Assembly (NCBI GenBank): GCA_964017155.1
Contig: OZ024855.1
Span: 4,856,690-4,920,689 of the forward strand
Source of the DNA: Oasisia sp. SBJ-2009
Taxonomy: Eukaryota > Annelida > Polychaeta > Sabellida > Siboglinidae
Length of the DNA: 64,000 nucleotides
Reading direction: 5' to 3'
How positions within the stretch are numbered: the stretch's first letter is position 1; each line of letters begins with the position of its first letter. The position numbers were made by a program, and so were the translations under genes. The notes beneath the pieces were generated by a model. The model worked only from the letters and a program-made list of their open reading frames with translations, was not told the DNA's origin and made no database searches. Shown here piece after piece: positions 30,001-45,000 of the stretch.

Positions 30001-33000
30001 TCATAGCTGCATATTGTTTACCAATTTTGATGTGTACTATTGCTTTATTCAATTCTACTGACTCACAAAGGCGGTCGCGTTGCAACGATATCATTCCGTT
30101 TCATTAACTCTAGATCGAACACATTTTATAATGCCTATAATTGCTTTCGTTATATCTTCGTATTACAATGTATATTGAAATATCAAGTGATCAATGTGAG
30201 AGCTTCGTTTTCAAAAATGCAACTGGCACAATTAAATATTTCATGACAATTTTTTAGCAACAACATCAGTACAGGAGAAAACCACTGGGTCAACAGAAAC
30301 GGTTACGTCGACGGAGTCTACCGGAAGGACTGAACCCGGCATTACGAAAGAAACTACCGGATCCATCGAAACAACGAGCGAAGGTACGAGACATATATTG
30401 TTTTATACAATTCATATTCTCTACACAAAAGGAATTTCTATGCATGTGTTCTGATATATGAATATATAATTAGCAAACACATTGAGAGGCAAAAAAACAA
30501 ATGTTATATCTCTATCGATTTTGAATTTAAACATTAATTTATATACCCTCGAACAAATATCTACACACGTACCATCTAATTGCACAAATTTGTTGTAGCA
30601 ACCGCCACTTCCCCGGCTCAAACAACGGAGTCGACCGAAACGGTGTCGTCAACGGGATCCGCAGGTACAACAGAACCAAGTACCAGTGTAGAAACGACAT
30701 CCGTGGAATCAACAAGTGAAGGTACTTTAATATTTAATTTTGTTAATCATAATTGCATATTGTTTACTAATTTTGGTGTGTATTATTGCTTTGTTCAATT
30801 CAAATGACTCACAAATGCGCTCTCATTGCAACGATATGATTCTGTTTTATTAATTCTAGATCAAACTCATTTTATAATGCCAATAAATGATTTCGTAATA
30901 TATTCGTATTACAATGTATCGTTGAAATACCAAGTGATCAATGTGAGAGTTTCGTTTTGAAAAATGCAACTGGCACAATTAAATATTTCATGACAATTTT
31001 GTAGCAACAACATCAGTACAGGAGAAAACCACTGGGTCAACAGAAACGGTTACGTCGACGGAGTCTACCGGAACGACTGAAACCGGCATTACGAAAGAAA
31101 CTACCGCATCCATCGAAACAACGAGCGAAGGTACGAGACATATATTGTTTTATACAATTCATATTCTCTACACAAAAGGAATTTCGATGCATTTGTTCTG
31201 ATATATGAATATATAATTAGCAAACACATTGAGAGGCAAAAAAACAAATGTTATATCACTAGCGATTTTGAATTTAAACATTAATCTATATACACTCAAA
31301 CAAACATCTACACACGTATCATCTAATTGCACAAATTTGTTGTAGCAACTGCCACTTCCCCGTCTCAAACAACGGAGTCGACCGAAACGGTGTCGTCAAC
31401 GGGATCCGCAGGTACAACAGAACCAAGTACCAGTGTAGAAAAGACATCCGTGGAATCAACAAGTGAAGGTACTTTAATATTTAATATTGTTAATCATAAT
31501 TGCATATTGTTTACTAATTTGTGTGTGTATTATTGCTTTGTTCAATTCAAATGACACACAAATGCGCTCTCATTGCAAAGATATGATTCTGTTTTATTAA
31601 TTCTAGATCGAACTCATCTTATAATGCCAATAAATTATTTCGTAATATATTCGTATTACAATGTATATTTTAAATATCAAGTGATCAATATGAGAGCTTC
31701 GTTTTGAAAAATGCAACTGGCACAATTAAATATTTCATGACAATTTTTTAGCAACAACATCAGTACAGGAGAAAACCACAGGGTCAACAGAAACGGTTAC
31801 GTCGACGGAATCTACCGGAACGACTGAAACCGGCATTACGAAAGAAACTACCGCATCCATCGAAACAACGAGCGAAGGTACGAGACATATATTGTTTTAT
31901 ACTATTCATATTCTCTACACAAAAGGAATTTCTATGCAAGTGTTCTGATATATGAATATATAATTAGCAAACACATTGAGAGGCAAAAAAACAAATGTTA
32001 TATCTCTATCGATTTTGAATTTAAACATTAATCTATATACCCTCGAACAAACATCTACCCACGTATCATCTAATTGCACAAATTTGTTGTAGCAACCGCC
32101 ACTTCCCCGGCTCAAACAACGGAGTCGACCGAAACGGTGTCGTCAACGGGATCCGCAGGTACAACAGAACCAAGTTCCAGTGTAGAAACGACATCCGTGG
32201 AATCAACAAGTGAAGGTACTTTAATATTTAATATTGTTAATCATAATTGCATATTGTTTACACATTTTGGTGTGTATTATTTCTTTGTTCAATTATAATG
32301 CCTCACAAAGGCGCTCTCATTGCAACGATATGATTTTGGTTCATTAATTCTAGATCAAACTCATTTTATAATGCCAATAAATTATTTCGTGATATCTTCG
32401 TATTACAACGTATAGTTGAAATATCAAGTGATCAATGTGAGAGCTTCGTTTTGAAAAATGCAACTGGCACAATTAAATATTTCATGACAATTTTGTAGCA
32501 ACAACATCAGTACAGGAGAAAACCACTGGGTCAACAGAAACGGTTACGTCGACGGAGTCTACCGGAACGACTGAAACCGACATTACGAAAGAAACTACCG
32601 CATCCATCGAAACAACGAGCGAAGGTACGAGACATATATTGTTTTATACAATTCATATTCTCTACACAAAAGGAATTTCTATGCAAGTGTTCTGATATAT
32701 GAATATATAATTAGCAAACACATTGAGAGGCAAAAAAACAAATGTTATATCTCTATCGATTTTGAATTTAAACATTAATCTATATACACTCAAACAAACA
32801 TCTACACACGTATCATCTAATTGCACAAATTTGTTGTAGCAACTGCCACTTCCCCGTCTCAAACAACGGAGTCGACCGAAACGGTGTCGTCAACGGGATC
32901 CGCAGGTACAACAGAACCAAGTACCAGTGTAGAAACGACATCCGTGGAATCAACAAGTGAAGGTACTTTAATATTTAATATTGTTAATCATAATTGCATA

Positions 33001-36000
33001 TTGTTTACTAATTTGTGTGTGTATTATTGCTTTGTTCAATTCAAATGACACACAAATGCGCTCTCATTGCAAAGATATGATTCTGTTTTATTAATTCTAG
33101 ATCGAACTCATCTTATAATGCCAATAAATTATTTCGTAATATATTCGTATTACAATGTATATTTTAAATATCAAGTGATCAATATGAGAGCTTCGTTTTG
33201 AAAAATGCAACTGGCACAATTAAATATTTCATGACAATTTTTTAGCAACAACATCAGTACAGGAGAAAACCACAGGGTCAACAGAAACGGTTACGTCGAC
33301 GGAATCTACCGGAACGACTGAAACCGGCATTACGAAAGAAACTACCGCATCCATCGAAACAACGAGCGAAGGTACGAGACATATATTGTTTTATACTATT
33401 CATATTCTCTACACAAAAGGAATTTCTATGCAAGTGTTCTGATATATGAATATATAATTAGCAAACACTTTGAGAGGCAAAACAACAAATGTTACATCAC
33501 TAGCGATTTTGAATTTAAACATTAATCTATATACACTCAAACAAACATCTACCCACGTATAATCTAATTGCACTAATTTGTTGTAGCAACCGCCACTTCC
33601 CCGGCTCAAACAACGGAGTCGACCGAAACGGTGTCGTCAACGGGATCCGCAGGTACAACAGAACCAAGTACCAGTGTAGAAACGACATCCCTGGAATCAA
33701 CAAGTGAAGGTACTTTTATATTTTGATATTTTCAATCATAGCTGCATATTGTTTACCAATTTTGATGTGTACTATTGCTTTATTCAATTCTACTGACTCA
33801 CAAAGGCGGTCGCGTTGCAACGATATCATTCCGTTTCATTAACTCTAGATCGAACACATTTTATAATGCCTATAATTGCTTTCGTTATATCTTCGTATTA
33901 CAATGTATATTGAAATATCAAGTGATCAATGTGAGAGCTTCGTTTTCAAAAATGCAACTGGCACAATTAAATATTTCATGACAATTTTTTAGCAACAACA
34001 TCAGTACAGGAGAAAACCACTGGGTCAACAGAAACGGTTACGTCGACCGAGTCTACCGGAACGACTGAACCCGGCATTACGAAAGAAACTACCGGATCCA
34101 TCGAAACAACGAGCGAAGGTACGAGACATATATTGTTTTATACAATTCATATTCTCTACACAAAAGGAATTTCTATGCATGTGTTCTGATATATGAATAT
34201 ATAATTAGCAAACACATTGAGAGGCAAAAAAACAAATGTTATATCTCTATCGATTTTGAATTTAAACATTAATTTATATACCCTCGAACAAATATCTACA
34301 CACGTACCATCTAATTGCACAAATTTGTTGTAGCAACCGCCACTTCCCCGGCTCAAACAACGGAGTCGACCGAAACGGTGTCGTCAACGGGATCCGCAGG
34401 TACAACAGAACCAAGTACCAGTGTAGAAACGACATCCGTGGAATCAACAAGTGAAGGTACTTTAATATTTAATTTTGTTAATCATAATTGCATATTGTTT
34501 ACTAATTTTGGTGTGTATTATTGCTTTGTTCAATTCAAATGACTCACAAATGCGCTCTCATTGCAACGATATGATTCTGTTTTATTAATTCTAGATCAAA
34601 CTCATTTTATAATGCCAATAAATGATTTCGTAATATATTCGTATTACAATGTATCGTTGAAATACCAAGTGATCAATGTGAGAGTTTCGTTTTGAAAAAT
34701 GCAACTGGCACAATTAAATATTTCATGACAATTTTGTAGCAACAACATCAGTACAGGAGAAAACCACTGGGTCAACAGAAACGGTTACGTCGACGGAGTC
34801 TACCGGAACGACTGAAACCGACATTACGAAAGAAACTACCGCATCCATCGAAACAACGAGCGAAGGTACGAGACATATATTGTTTTATACAATTCATATT
34901 CTCTACACAAAAGGAATTTCTATGCAAGTGTTCTGATATATGAATATATAATTAGCAAACACATTGAGAGGCAAAAAAACAAATGTTATATCTCTATCGA
35001 TTTTGAATTTAAACATTAATCTATATACACTCAAACAAACATCTACACACGTATCATCTAATTGCACAAATTTGTTGTAGCAACTGCCACTTCCCCGTCT
35101 CAAACAACGGAGTCGACCGAAACGGTGTCGTCAACGGGATCCGCAGGTACAACAGAACCAAGTACCAGTGTAGAAACGACATCCGTGGAATCAACAAGTG
35201 AAGGTACTTTAATATTTAATATTGTTAATCATAATTGCATATTGTTTACTAATTTGTGTGTGTATTATTGCTTTGTTCAATTCAAATGACACACAAATGC
35301 GCTCTCATTGCAAAGATATGATTCTGTTTTATTAATTCTAGATCGAACTCATCTTATAATGCCAATAAATTATTTCGTAATATATTCGTATTACAATGTA
35401 TATTTTAAATATCAAGTGATCAATATGAGAGCTTCGTTTTGAAAAATGCAACTGGCACAATTAAATATTTCATGACAATTTTTTAGCAACAACATCAGTA
35501 CAGGAGAAAACCACAGGGTCAACAGAAACGGTTACGTCGACGGAATCTACCGGAACGACTGAAACCGGCATTACGAAAGAAACTACCGCATCCATCGAAA
35601 CAACGAGCGAAGGTACGAGACATATATTGTTTTATACTATTCATATTCTCTACACAAAAGGAATTTCTATGCAAGTGTTCTGATATATGAATATATAATT
35701 AGCAAACACATTGAGAGGCAAAAAAACAAATGTTATATCTCTATCGATTTTGAATTTAAACATTAATCTATATACCCTCGAACAAACATCTACCCACGTA
35801 TCATCTAATTGCACAAATTTGTTGTAGCAACCGCCACTTCCCCGGCTCAAACAACGGAGTCGACCGAAACGGTGTCGTCAACGGGATCCGCAGGTACAAC
35901 AGAACCAAGTTCCAGTGTAGAAACGACATCCGTGGAATCAACAAGTGAAGGTACTTTAATATTTAATATTGTTAATCATAATTGCATATTGTTTACACAT

Positions 36001-39000
36001 TTTGGTGTGTATTATTTCTTTGTTCAATTATAATGACTCACAAAGGCGCTCTCATTGCAACGATATGATTTTGGTTCATTAATTCTAGATCAAACTCATT
36101 TTATAATGCCAATAAATTATTTCGTGATATCTTCGTATTACAACGTATAGTTGAAATATCAAGTGATCAATGTGAGAGCTTCGTTTTGAAAAATGCAACT
36201 GGCACAATTAAATATTTCATGACAATTTTGTAGCAACAACATCAGTACAGGAGAAAACCACTGGGTCAACAGAAACGGTTACGTCGACGGAATCTACCGG
36301 AATGACTGAAACCGGCATTACGAAAGAAACTACCGCATCCATCGAAACAACGAGCGAAGGTACGAGACATATATTGTTTTATACAATTCATATTCTCTAC
36401 ACAAAAGGAATTTCGATGCATTTGTTCTGATATATGAATATATAATTAGCAAACACATTGAGAGGCAAAAAAACAAATGTTATATCACTAGCGATTTTGA
36501 ATTTAAACATTAATCTATATACACTCAAACAAACATCTACACACGTATCATCTAATTGCACAAATTTGTTGTAGCAACTGCCACTTCCCCGTCTCAAACA
36601 ACGGAGTCGACCGAAACGGTGTCGTCAACGGGATCCGCAGGTACAACAGAACCAAGTACCAGTGTAGAAACGACATCCGTGGAATCAACAAGTGAAGGTA
36701 CTTTAATATTTAATATTGTTAATCATAATTGCATATTGTTTACTAATTTGTGTGTGTATTATTGCTTTGTTCAATTCAAATGACTCACAAATGCGCTCTC
36801 ATTGCAAAGATATGATTCTGTTTTATTAATTCTAGATCGAACTCATCTTATAATGCCAATAAATTATTTCGTAATATATTCGTATTACAATGTATGTTTG
36901 AAATATCAAGTGATCAATATGAGAGCTTCGTTTTGAAAAATGCAACTGGCACAATTAAATATTTCATGACAATTTTTTAGCAACAACATCAGTACAGGAG
37001 AAAACCACTGGGTCAACAGAAACGGTTACGTCGACGGAATCTACCGGAACGACTGAAACCGGCATTACGAAAGAAACTACCGCATCCATCGAAACAACGA
37101 GCGAAGGTACGAGACATATATTGTTTTATACTATTCATCTTCTCTACACAAAAGGAATTTCTATGCAAGTGTTCTGATATATGAATATATAATTAGCAAA
37201 CACTTTGAGAGGCAAAACAACAAATGTTACATCACTAGCGATTTTGAATTTAAACATTAATCTATATACACTCAAACAAACATCTACCCACGTATCATCT
37301 AATTGCACTAATTTGTTGTAGCAACCGCCACTTCCCCGGCTCAAACAACGGAGTCGACCGAAACGGTGTCGTCAACGGGATCCGCAGGTACAACAGAACC
37401 AAGTACCAGTGTAGAAACGACATCCCTGGAATCAACAAGTGAAGGTACTTTTATATTTTATATTTTCAATCATAGCTGCATATTGTTTACTAATTTTGAT
37501 GTGTACTATTGCTTTATTCAATTATAATGACTCACAAAGGCGGTCGCGTTGCAACGATATGATTCCGTTTCATTAACTCTAGATCGAACACATTTTATAA
37601 TGGCTATAATTGCTTTCGTTATATCTTCGCATTACAATGTATATTGAAATATCAAGTGATCAATGTGAGAGCTTTGTTTTCAAAAATGCAACTGGCACAA
37701 TTAAATATTTCATGACAATTTTTTAGCAACAACATCAGTACAGGAGAAAACCACTGGGTCAACAGAAACGGTTACGTCGACGGAATCTACCGGAACGACT
37801 GAAACCGGCATTACGAAAGAAACTACCGCATCCATCGAAACAACGAGCGAAGGTACGAGACATATATTGTTTTATACTATTCATATTCTCTACACAAAAG
37901 GAATTTCTATGCAAGTGTTCTGATATATGAATATATAATTAGCAAACACATTGAGAGGCAAAAAAACAAATGTTATATCTCTATCGATTTTGAATTTAAA
38001 CATTAATCTATATACCCTCGAACAAACATCTACCCACGTATCATCTAATTGCACAAATTTGTTGTAGCAACCGCCACTTCCCCGGCTCAAACAACGGAGT
38101 CGACCGAAACGGTGTCGTCAACGGGATCCGCAGGTACAACAGAACCAAGTACCAGTGTAGAAACGACATCCGTGGAATCAACAAGTGAAGGTACTTTAAT
38201 ATTTAATATTGTTAATCATAATTGCATATTGTTTACACATTTTGGTGTGTATTATTTCTTTGTTCAATTATAATGACTCACAAAGGCGCTCTCATTGCAA
38301 CGATATGATTTTGGTTCATTAATTCTAGATCAAACTCATTTTATAATGCCAATAAATTATTTCGTGATATCTTCGTATTACAACGTATAGTTGAAATATC
38401 AAGTGATCAATGTGAGAGCTTCGTTTTGAAAAATGCAACTGGCACAATTAAATATTTCATGACAATTTTGTAGCAACAACATCAGTACAGGAGAAAACCA
38501 CTGGGTCAACAGAAACGGTTACGTCGCCGGAGTCTACCGGAACGACTGAAACCGGCATTACGAAAGAAACTACCGGATCCATCGAAACAACGAGCGAAGG
38601 TACGAGACATATATTGTTTTATACAATTCATATTCTCTACACAAAAGGAATTTCTATGCATGTGTTCTGATATATGAATATATAATTAGCAAACACTTTG
38701 AGAGGCAAAACAACAAATGTTACATCACTAGCGATTTTGAATTTAAACATTAATCTATATACACTCAAACAAACATCTACCCACGTATCATCTAATTGCA
38801 CTAATTTGTTGTAGCAACCGCCACTTCCCCGGCTCAAACAACAGAGTCGACCGAAACGGTGTCGTCAACGGGATCCGCAGGTACAACAGAACCAAGTACC
38901 AGTGTAGAAACGACATCCCTGGAATCAACAAGTGAAGGTACTTTTATATTTAATATTTTCAATCATAGCTGCATATTGTTTACCAATTTTGATGTGTACT

Positions 39001-42000
39001 ATTGCTTTATTCAATTCTAATGACTCACAAAGGCGGTCGCGTTGCAACGATATCATTCCGTTTCATTAACTCTAGATCGAACACATTTTATAATGCCTAT
39101 AATTGCTTTCGTTATATCTTCGTATTACAATGTATATTGAAATATCAAGTGATCAATGTGAGAGCTTCGTTTTCAAAAATGCAACTGGCACAATTAAATA
39201 TTTCATGACAATTTTTTAGCAACAACATCAGTACAGGAGAAAACCACTGGGTCAACAGAAACGGTTACGTCGACGGAATCTACCGGAACGACTGAAACCG
39301 GCATTACGAAAGAAACTACCGCATCCATCGAAACAACGAGCGAAGGTACGAGACATATATTGTTTTATACTATTCATATTCTCTACACAAAAGGAATTTC
39401 TATGCAAGTGTTCTGATATATGAATATATAATTAGCAAACACATTGAGAGGCAAAAAAACAAATGTTATATCTCTATCGATTTTGAATTTAAACATTAAT
39501 TTATATACCCTCGAACAAATATCTACACACGTACCATCTAATTGCACAAATTTGTTGTAGCAACCGCCACTTCCCCGGCTCAAACAACGGAGTCGACCGA
39601 AACGGTGTTGTCAACGGGATCCGCAGGTACAACAGAACCAAGTACCAGTGTAGAAACGACATCCGTGGAATCAACAAGTGAAGGTACTTTAATATTTAAT
39701 ACTGTTAATCATAATTGCATATTGTTTACTAATTTTGGTGTGTATTATTGCTTTGTTCAATTCAAATGACTCACAAATGCGCTCTCATTGCAACGATATG
39801 ATTCTGTTTTATTAATTCTAGATCAAACTCATTTTATAATGCCAATAAATGATTTCGTAATATATTCTTATTACAATGTATCGTTGAAATATCAAGTGAT
39901 CAATGTGAGAGCTTCGTTTTGAAAAATGCAACTGGCACAATTCAATATTTCATGACAATTTTGTAGCAACAACATCAGTACAGGAGAAAACCACTGGGTC
40001 AACAGAAACGGTTACGTCGACGGAGTCTACCGGAACGACTGAAACCGGCATTACGAAAGAAACTACCGGATCCATCGAAACAAGGAGCGAAGGTACGAGA
40101 CATATATTGTTTTATACAATTCATATTCTCTACACAAAAGGAATTTCTATGCATGTGTTCTGATATATGAATATATAATTAGCAAACACTTTGAGAGGCA
40201 AAACAACAAATGTTACATCACTAGCGATTTTGAATTTAAACATTAATCTGTATACACTCAAACAAACATCTACCCACGTATCATCTAATTGCACTAATTT
40301 GTTGTAGCAACCGCCACTTCCCCGGCTCAAACAACGGAGTCGACCGAAACGGTGTCGTCAACGGGATCCGCAGGTACAACAGAACCAAGTACCAGTGTAG
40401 AAACGACATCCCTGGAATCAACAAGTGAAGGTACTTTTATATTTTATATTTTCAATCATAGCTGCATATTGTTTACTAATTTTGATGTGTACTATTGCTT
40501 TATTCAATTATAATGACTCACAAAGGCGGTCGCGTTGCAACGATATGATTCCGTTTCATTAACTCTAGATCGAACACATTTTATAATGGCTATAATTGCT
40601 TTCGTTATATCTTCGCATTACAATGTATATTGAAATATCAAGTGATCAATGTGAGAGCTTTGTTTTCAAAAATGCAACTGGCACAATTAAATATTTCATG
40701 ACAATTTTTTAGCAACAACATCAGTACAGGAGAAAACCACTGGGTCAACAGAAACGGTTACGTCGACGGAATCTACCGGAACGACTGAAACCGGCATTAC
40801 GAAAGAAACTACCGCATCCATCGAAACAACGAGCGAAGGTACGAGACATATATTGTTTTATACTATTCATATTCTCTACACAAAAGGAATTTCTATGCAA
40901 GTGTTCTGATATATGAATATATAATTAGCAAACACTTTGAGAGGCAAAAAAACAAATGTTATATCTCTATCGATTTTGAATTTAAACATTAATCTATATA
41001 CCCTCGAACAAACATCTACCCACGTATCATCTAATTGCACAAATTTGTTGTAGCAACCGCCACTTCCCCGGCTCAAACAACGGAGTCGACCGAAACGGTG
41101 TCGTCAACGGGATCCGCAGGTACAACAGAACCAAGTACCAGTGTAGAAACGACATCCGTGGAATCAACAAGTGAAGGTACTTTAATATTTAATATTGTTA
41201 ATCATAATTGCATATTGTTTACACATTTTGGTGTGTATTATTTCTTTGTTCAATTATAATGACTCACAAAGGCGCTCTCATTGCAACGATATGATTTTGG
41301 TTCATTAATTCTAGATCAAACTCATTTTATAATGCCAATAAATTATTTCGTGATATCTTCGTATTACAACGTATAGTTGAAATATCAAGTGATCAATGTG
41401 AGAGCTTCGTTTTGAAAAATGCAACTGGCACAATTAAATATTTCATGACAATTTTGTAGCAACAACATCAGTACAGGAGAAAACCACTGGGTCAACAGAA
41501 ACGGTTACGTCGACGGAATCTACCGGAACGACTGAAACCGGCATTACGAAAGAAACTACCGCATCCATCGAAACAACGAGCGAAGGTACGAGACATATAT
41601 TGTTTTATACTATTCATATTCTCTACACAAAAGGAATTTCTATGCAAGTGTTCTGATATATGAATATATAATTAGCAAACACTTTGAGAGGCAAAACAAC
41701 AAATGTTACATCACTAGCGATTTTGAATTTAAACATTAATCTATATACACTCAAACAAACATCTACCCACGTATCATCTAATTGCACTAATTTGTTGTAG
41801 CAACCGCCACTTCCCCGGCTCAAACAACGGAGTCGACCGAAACGGTGTCGTCAACGGGATCCGCAGGTACAACGGAACCAAGTACCAGTGTAGAAACGAC
41901 ACCGGTGGAATCAACAAGTGAAGGTACTTTTATATTTAATATTTTCAATCATAACTGCATATTGTTTACTAATTTTGATGTGTACCATTGCTGTATTCAA

Positions 42001-45000
42001 TTCTAATGACTCCCAAAGGCGGTCGCATTGCAACGATATGATTCTGTTTTATTAATTCTAGATCGAACTCATTTTATAATGCCAATAAATTATTTCGTGA
42101 TATCTTCGTATTACAATGTAAAGTTGAAATATCAAGTGATCAATGTGAGAGCTTCGTTTTCAAAAATGCAACTGGCACAATTAAATATTTCATGACAATT
42201 TCTTAGCAACAACATCAGTACAGGAGAAAACCACTGGGTCAACAGAAACGGTTACGTCGACGGAATCTACCGGAACGACTGAAACCGGCATTACGAAAGA
42301 AACTACCGCATCCATCGAAACAACGAGCGAAGGTACGAGACATATATTGTTTTATACTATTCATATTCTCTACACAAAAGGAATTTCTATGCAAGTGTTC
42401 TGATATATGAATATATAATTAGCAAACACATTGAGAGGCAAAAAAACAAATGTTATATCTCTATCGATTTTGAATTTAAACATTAATTTATATACCCTCG
42501 AACAAATATCTACACACGTACCATCTAATTGCACAAAGTTGTTGTAGCAACCGCCACTTCCCCGGCTCAAACAACGGAGTCGACCGAAACGGTGTCGTCA
42601 ACGGGATCCGCAGGTACAACAGAACCAAGTACCAGTGTAGAAACGACATCCGTGGAATCAACAAGTGAAGGTACTTTAATATTTAATATTGTTAATCAGA
42701 ATTGCATATTGTTTACTAATTTTGGTGTGTAGTATTGCTTTGTTCAATTCAAATGACTCACAAATGCGCTCTCATTGCAACGATATGATTCGGTTTTATT
42801 AATTCTAGATCAAACTTATTTTATAATGCCAATAAATGATTTCGTAATATATTCGTATTACAATGTATAGTTGAAACATGAAGTGATCAATGTGAGAGCT
42901 TCGTTTAAAAAAAAGGCAACTGGCACAATTAAATATTTCATGACAATTTTGTAGCAACAACATCAGTACAGGAGAAAACCACTGGGTCAACAGAAACGGT
43001 TACGTCGCCGGAGTCTACCGGAACGACTGAAACCGGCATTACGAAAGAAACTACCGGATCCATCGAAACAACGAGCGAAGGTACGAGACATATATTGTTT
43101 TATACAATTCATATTCTCTACACAAAAGGAATTTCTATGCATGTGTTCTGATATATGAATATATAATTAGCAAACACTTTGAGAGGCAAAACAACAAATG
43201 TTACATCACTAGCGATTTTGAATTTAAACATTAATCTATATACACTCAAACAAACATCTACCCACGTATCATCTAATTGCACTAATTTGTTGTAGCAACC
43301 GCCACTTCCCCGGCTCAAACAACAGAGTCGACCGAAACGGTGTCGTCAACGGGATCCGCAGGTACAACAGAACCAAGTACCAGTGTAGAAACGACATCCC
43401 TGGAATCAACAAGTGAAGGTAATTTTATATTTAATATTTTCAATCATGGCTGCATATTGTTTACTAATTTTGATGTGTACTATTGCTTTATTCAATTCTA
43501 ATGACTCACAAAGGCGGTCGCGTTGCAACGATATCATTCCGTTTCATTAACTCTAGATCGAACACATTTTATAATGCCTATAATTGCTTTCGTTATATCT
43601 TCGTATTACAATGTATATTGAAATATCAAGTGATCAATGTGAGAGCTTCGTTTTCAAAAATGCAACTGGCACAATTAAATATTTCATGACAATTTTTTAG
43701 CAACAACATCAGTACAGGAGAAAACCACTGGGTCAACAGAAACGGTTACGTCGACGGAATCTACCGGAACGACTGAAACCGGCATTACGAAAGAAACTAC
43801 CGCATCCATCGAAACAACGAGCGAAGGTACGAGACATATATTGTTTTATACTATTCATATTCTCTACACAAAAGGAATTTCTATGCAAGTGTTCTGATAT
43901 ATGAATATATAATTAGCAAACACATTGAGAGGCAAAAAAACAAATGTTATATCTCTATCGATTTTGAATTTAAACATTAATTTATATACCCTCGAACAAA
44001 TATCTACACACGTACCATCTAATTGCACAAATTTGTTGTAGCAACCGCCACTTCCCCGGCTCAAACAACGGAGTCGACCGAAACGGTGTTGTCAACGGGA
44101 TCCGCAGGTACAACAGAACCAAGTACCAGTGTAGAAACGACATCCGTGGAATCAACAAGTGAAGGTACTTTAATATTTAATACTGTTAATCATAATTGCA
44201 TATTGTTTACTAATTTTGGTGTGTATTATTGCTTTGTTCAATTCAAATGACTCACAAATGCGCTCTCATTGCAACGATATGATTCTGTTTTATTAATTCT
44301 AGATCAAACTCATTTTATAATGCCAATAAATGATTTCGTAATATATTCTTATTACAATGTATCGTTGAAATATCAAGTGATCAATGTGAGAGCTTCGTTT
44401 TGAAAAATGCAACTGGCACAATTCAATATTTCATGACAATTTTGTAGCAACAACATCAGTACAGGAGAAAACCACTGGGTCAACAGAAACGGTTACGTCG
44501 ACGGAGTCTACCGGAACGACTGAAACCGGCATTACGAAAGAAACTACCGGATCCATCGAAACAAGGAGCGAAGGTACGAGACATATATTGTTTTATACAA
44601 TTCATATTCTCTACACAAAAGGAATTTCTATGCATGTGTTCTGATATATGAATATATAATTAGCAAACACTTTGAGAGGCAAAACAACAAATGTTACATC
44701 ACTAGCGATTTTGAATTTAAACATTAATCTGTATACACTCAAACAAACATCTACCCACGTATCATCTAATTGCACTAATTTGTTGTAGCAACCGCCACTT
44801 CCCCGGCTCAAACAACGGAGTCGACCGAAACGGTGTCGTCAACGGGATCCGCAGGTACAACAGAACCAAGTACCAGTGTAGAAACGACATCCGTGGAATC
44901 AACAAGTGAAGGTACTTTTATATTTAATATTTTCAATCATAGCTGCATATTGTTTACTAATTTTGATGTGTACTATTGCTTTATTCAATTCTAATGACTC

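Larger units (their letters stand above)
38474..40400 (+). repeat. Block B26a-B28b, copied as B32a-B34b
   Basis: Offset is 4481 bases (second copy from 42955). Shared private marks are Pro19 in the first exon a, silent ACA in the first b, Leu17 in the second b, TATTCTTATTAC in the next intron, AATTCAATATTTC and Arg40 around the third exon a, and AATCTGTATAC in the third a-b intron. The match ends before b residue 36 of the third unit (Leu against Val). Confidence 0.88.
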
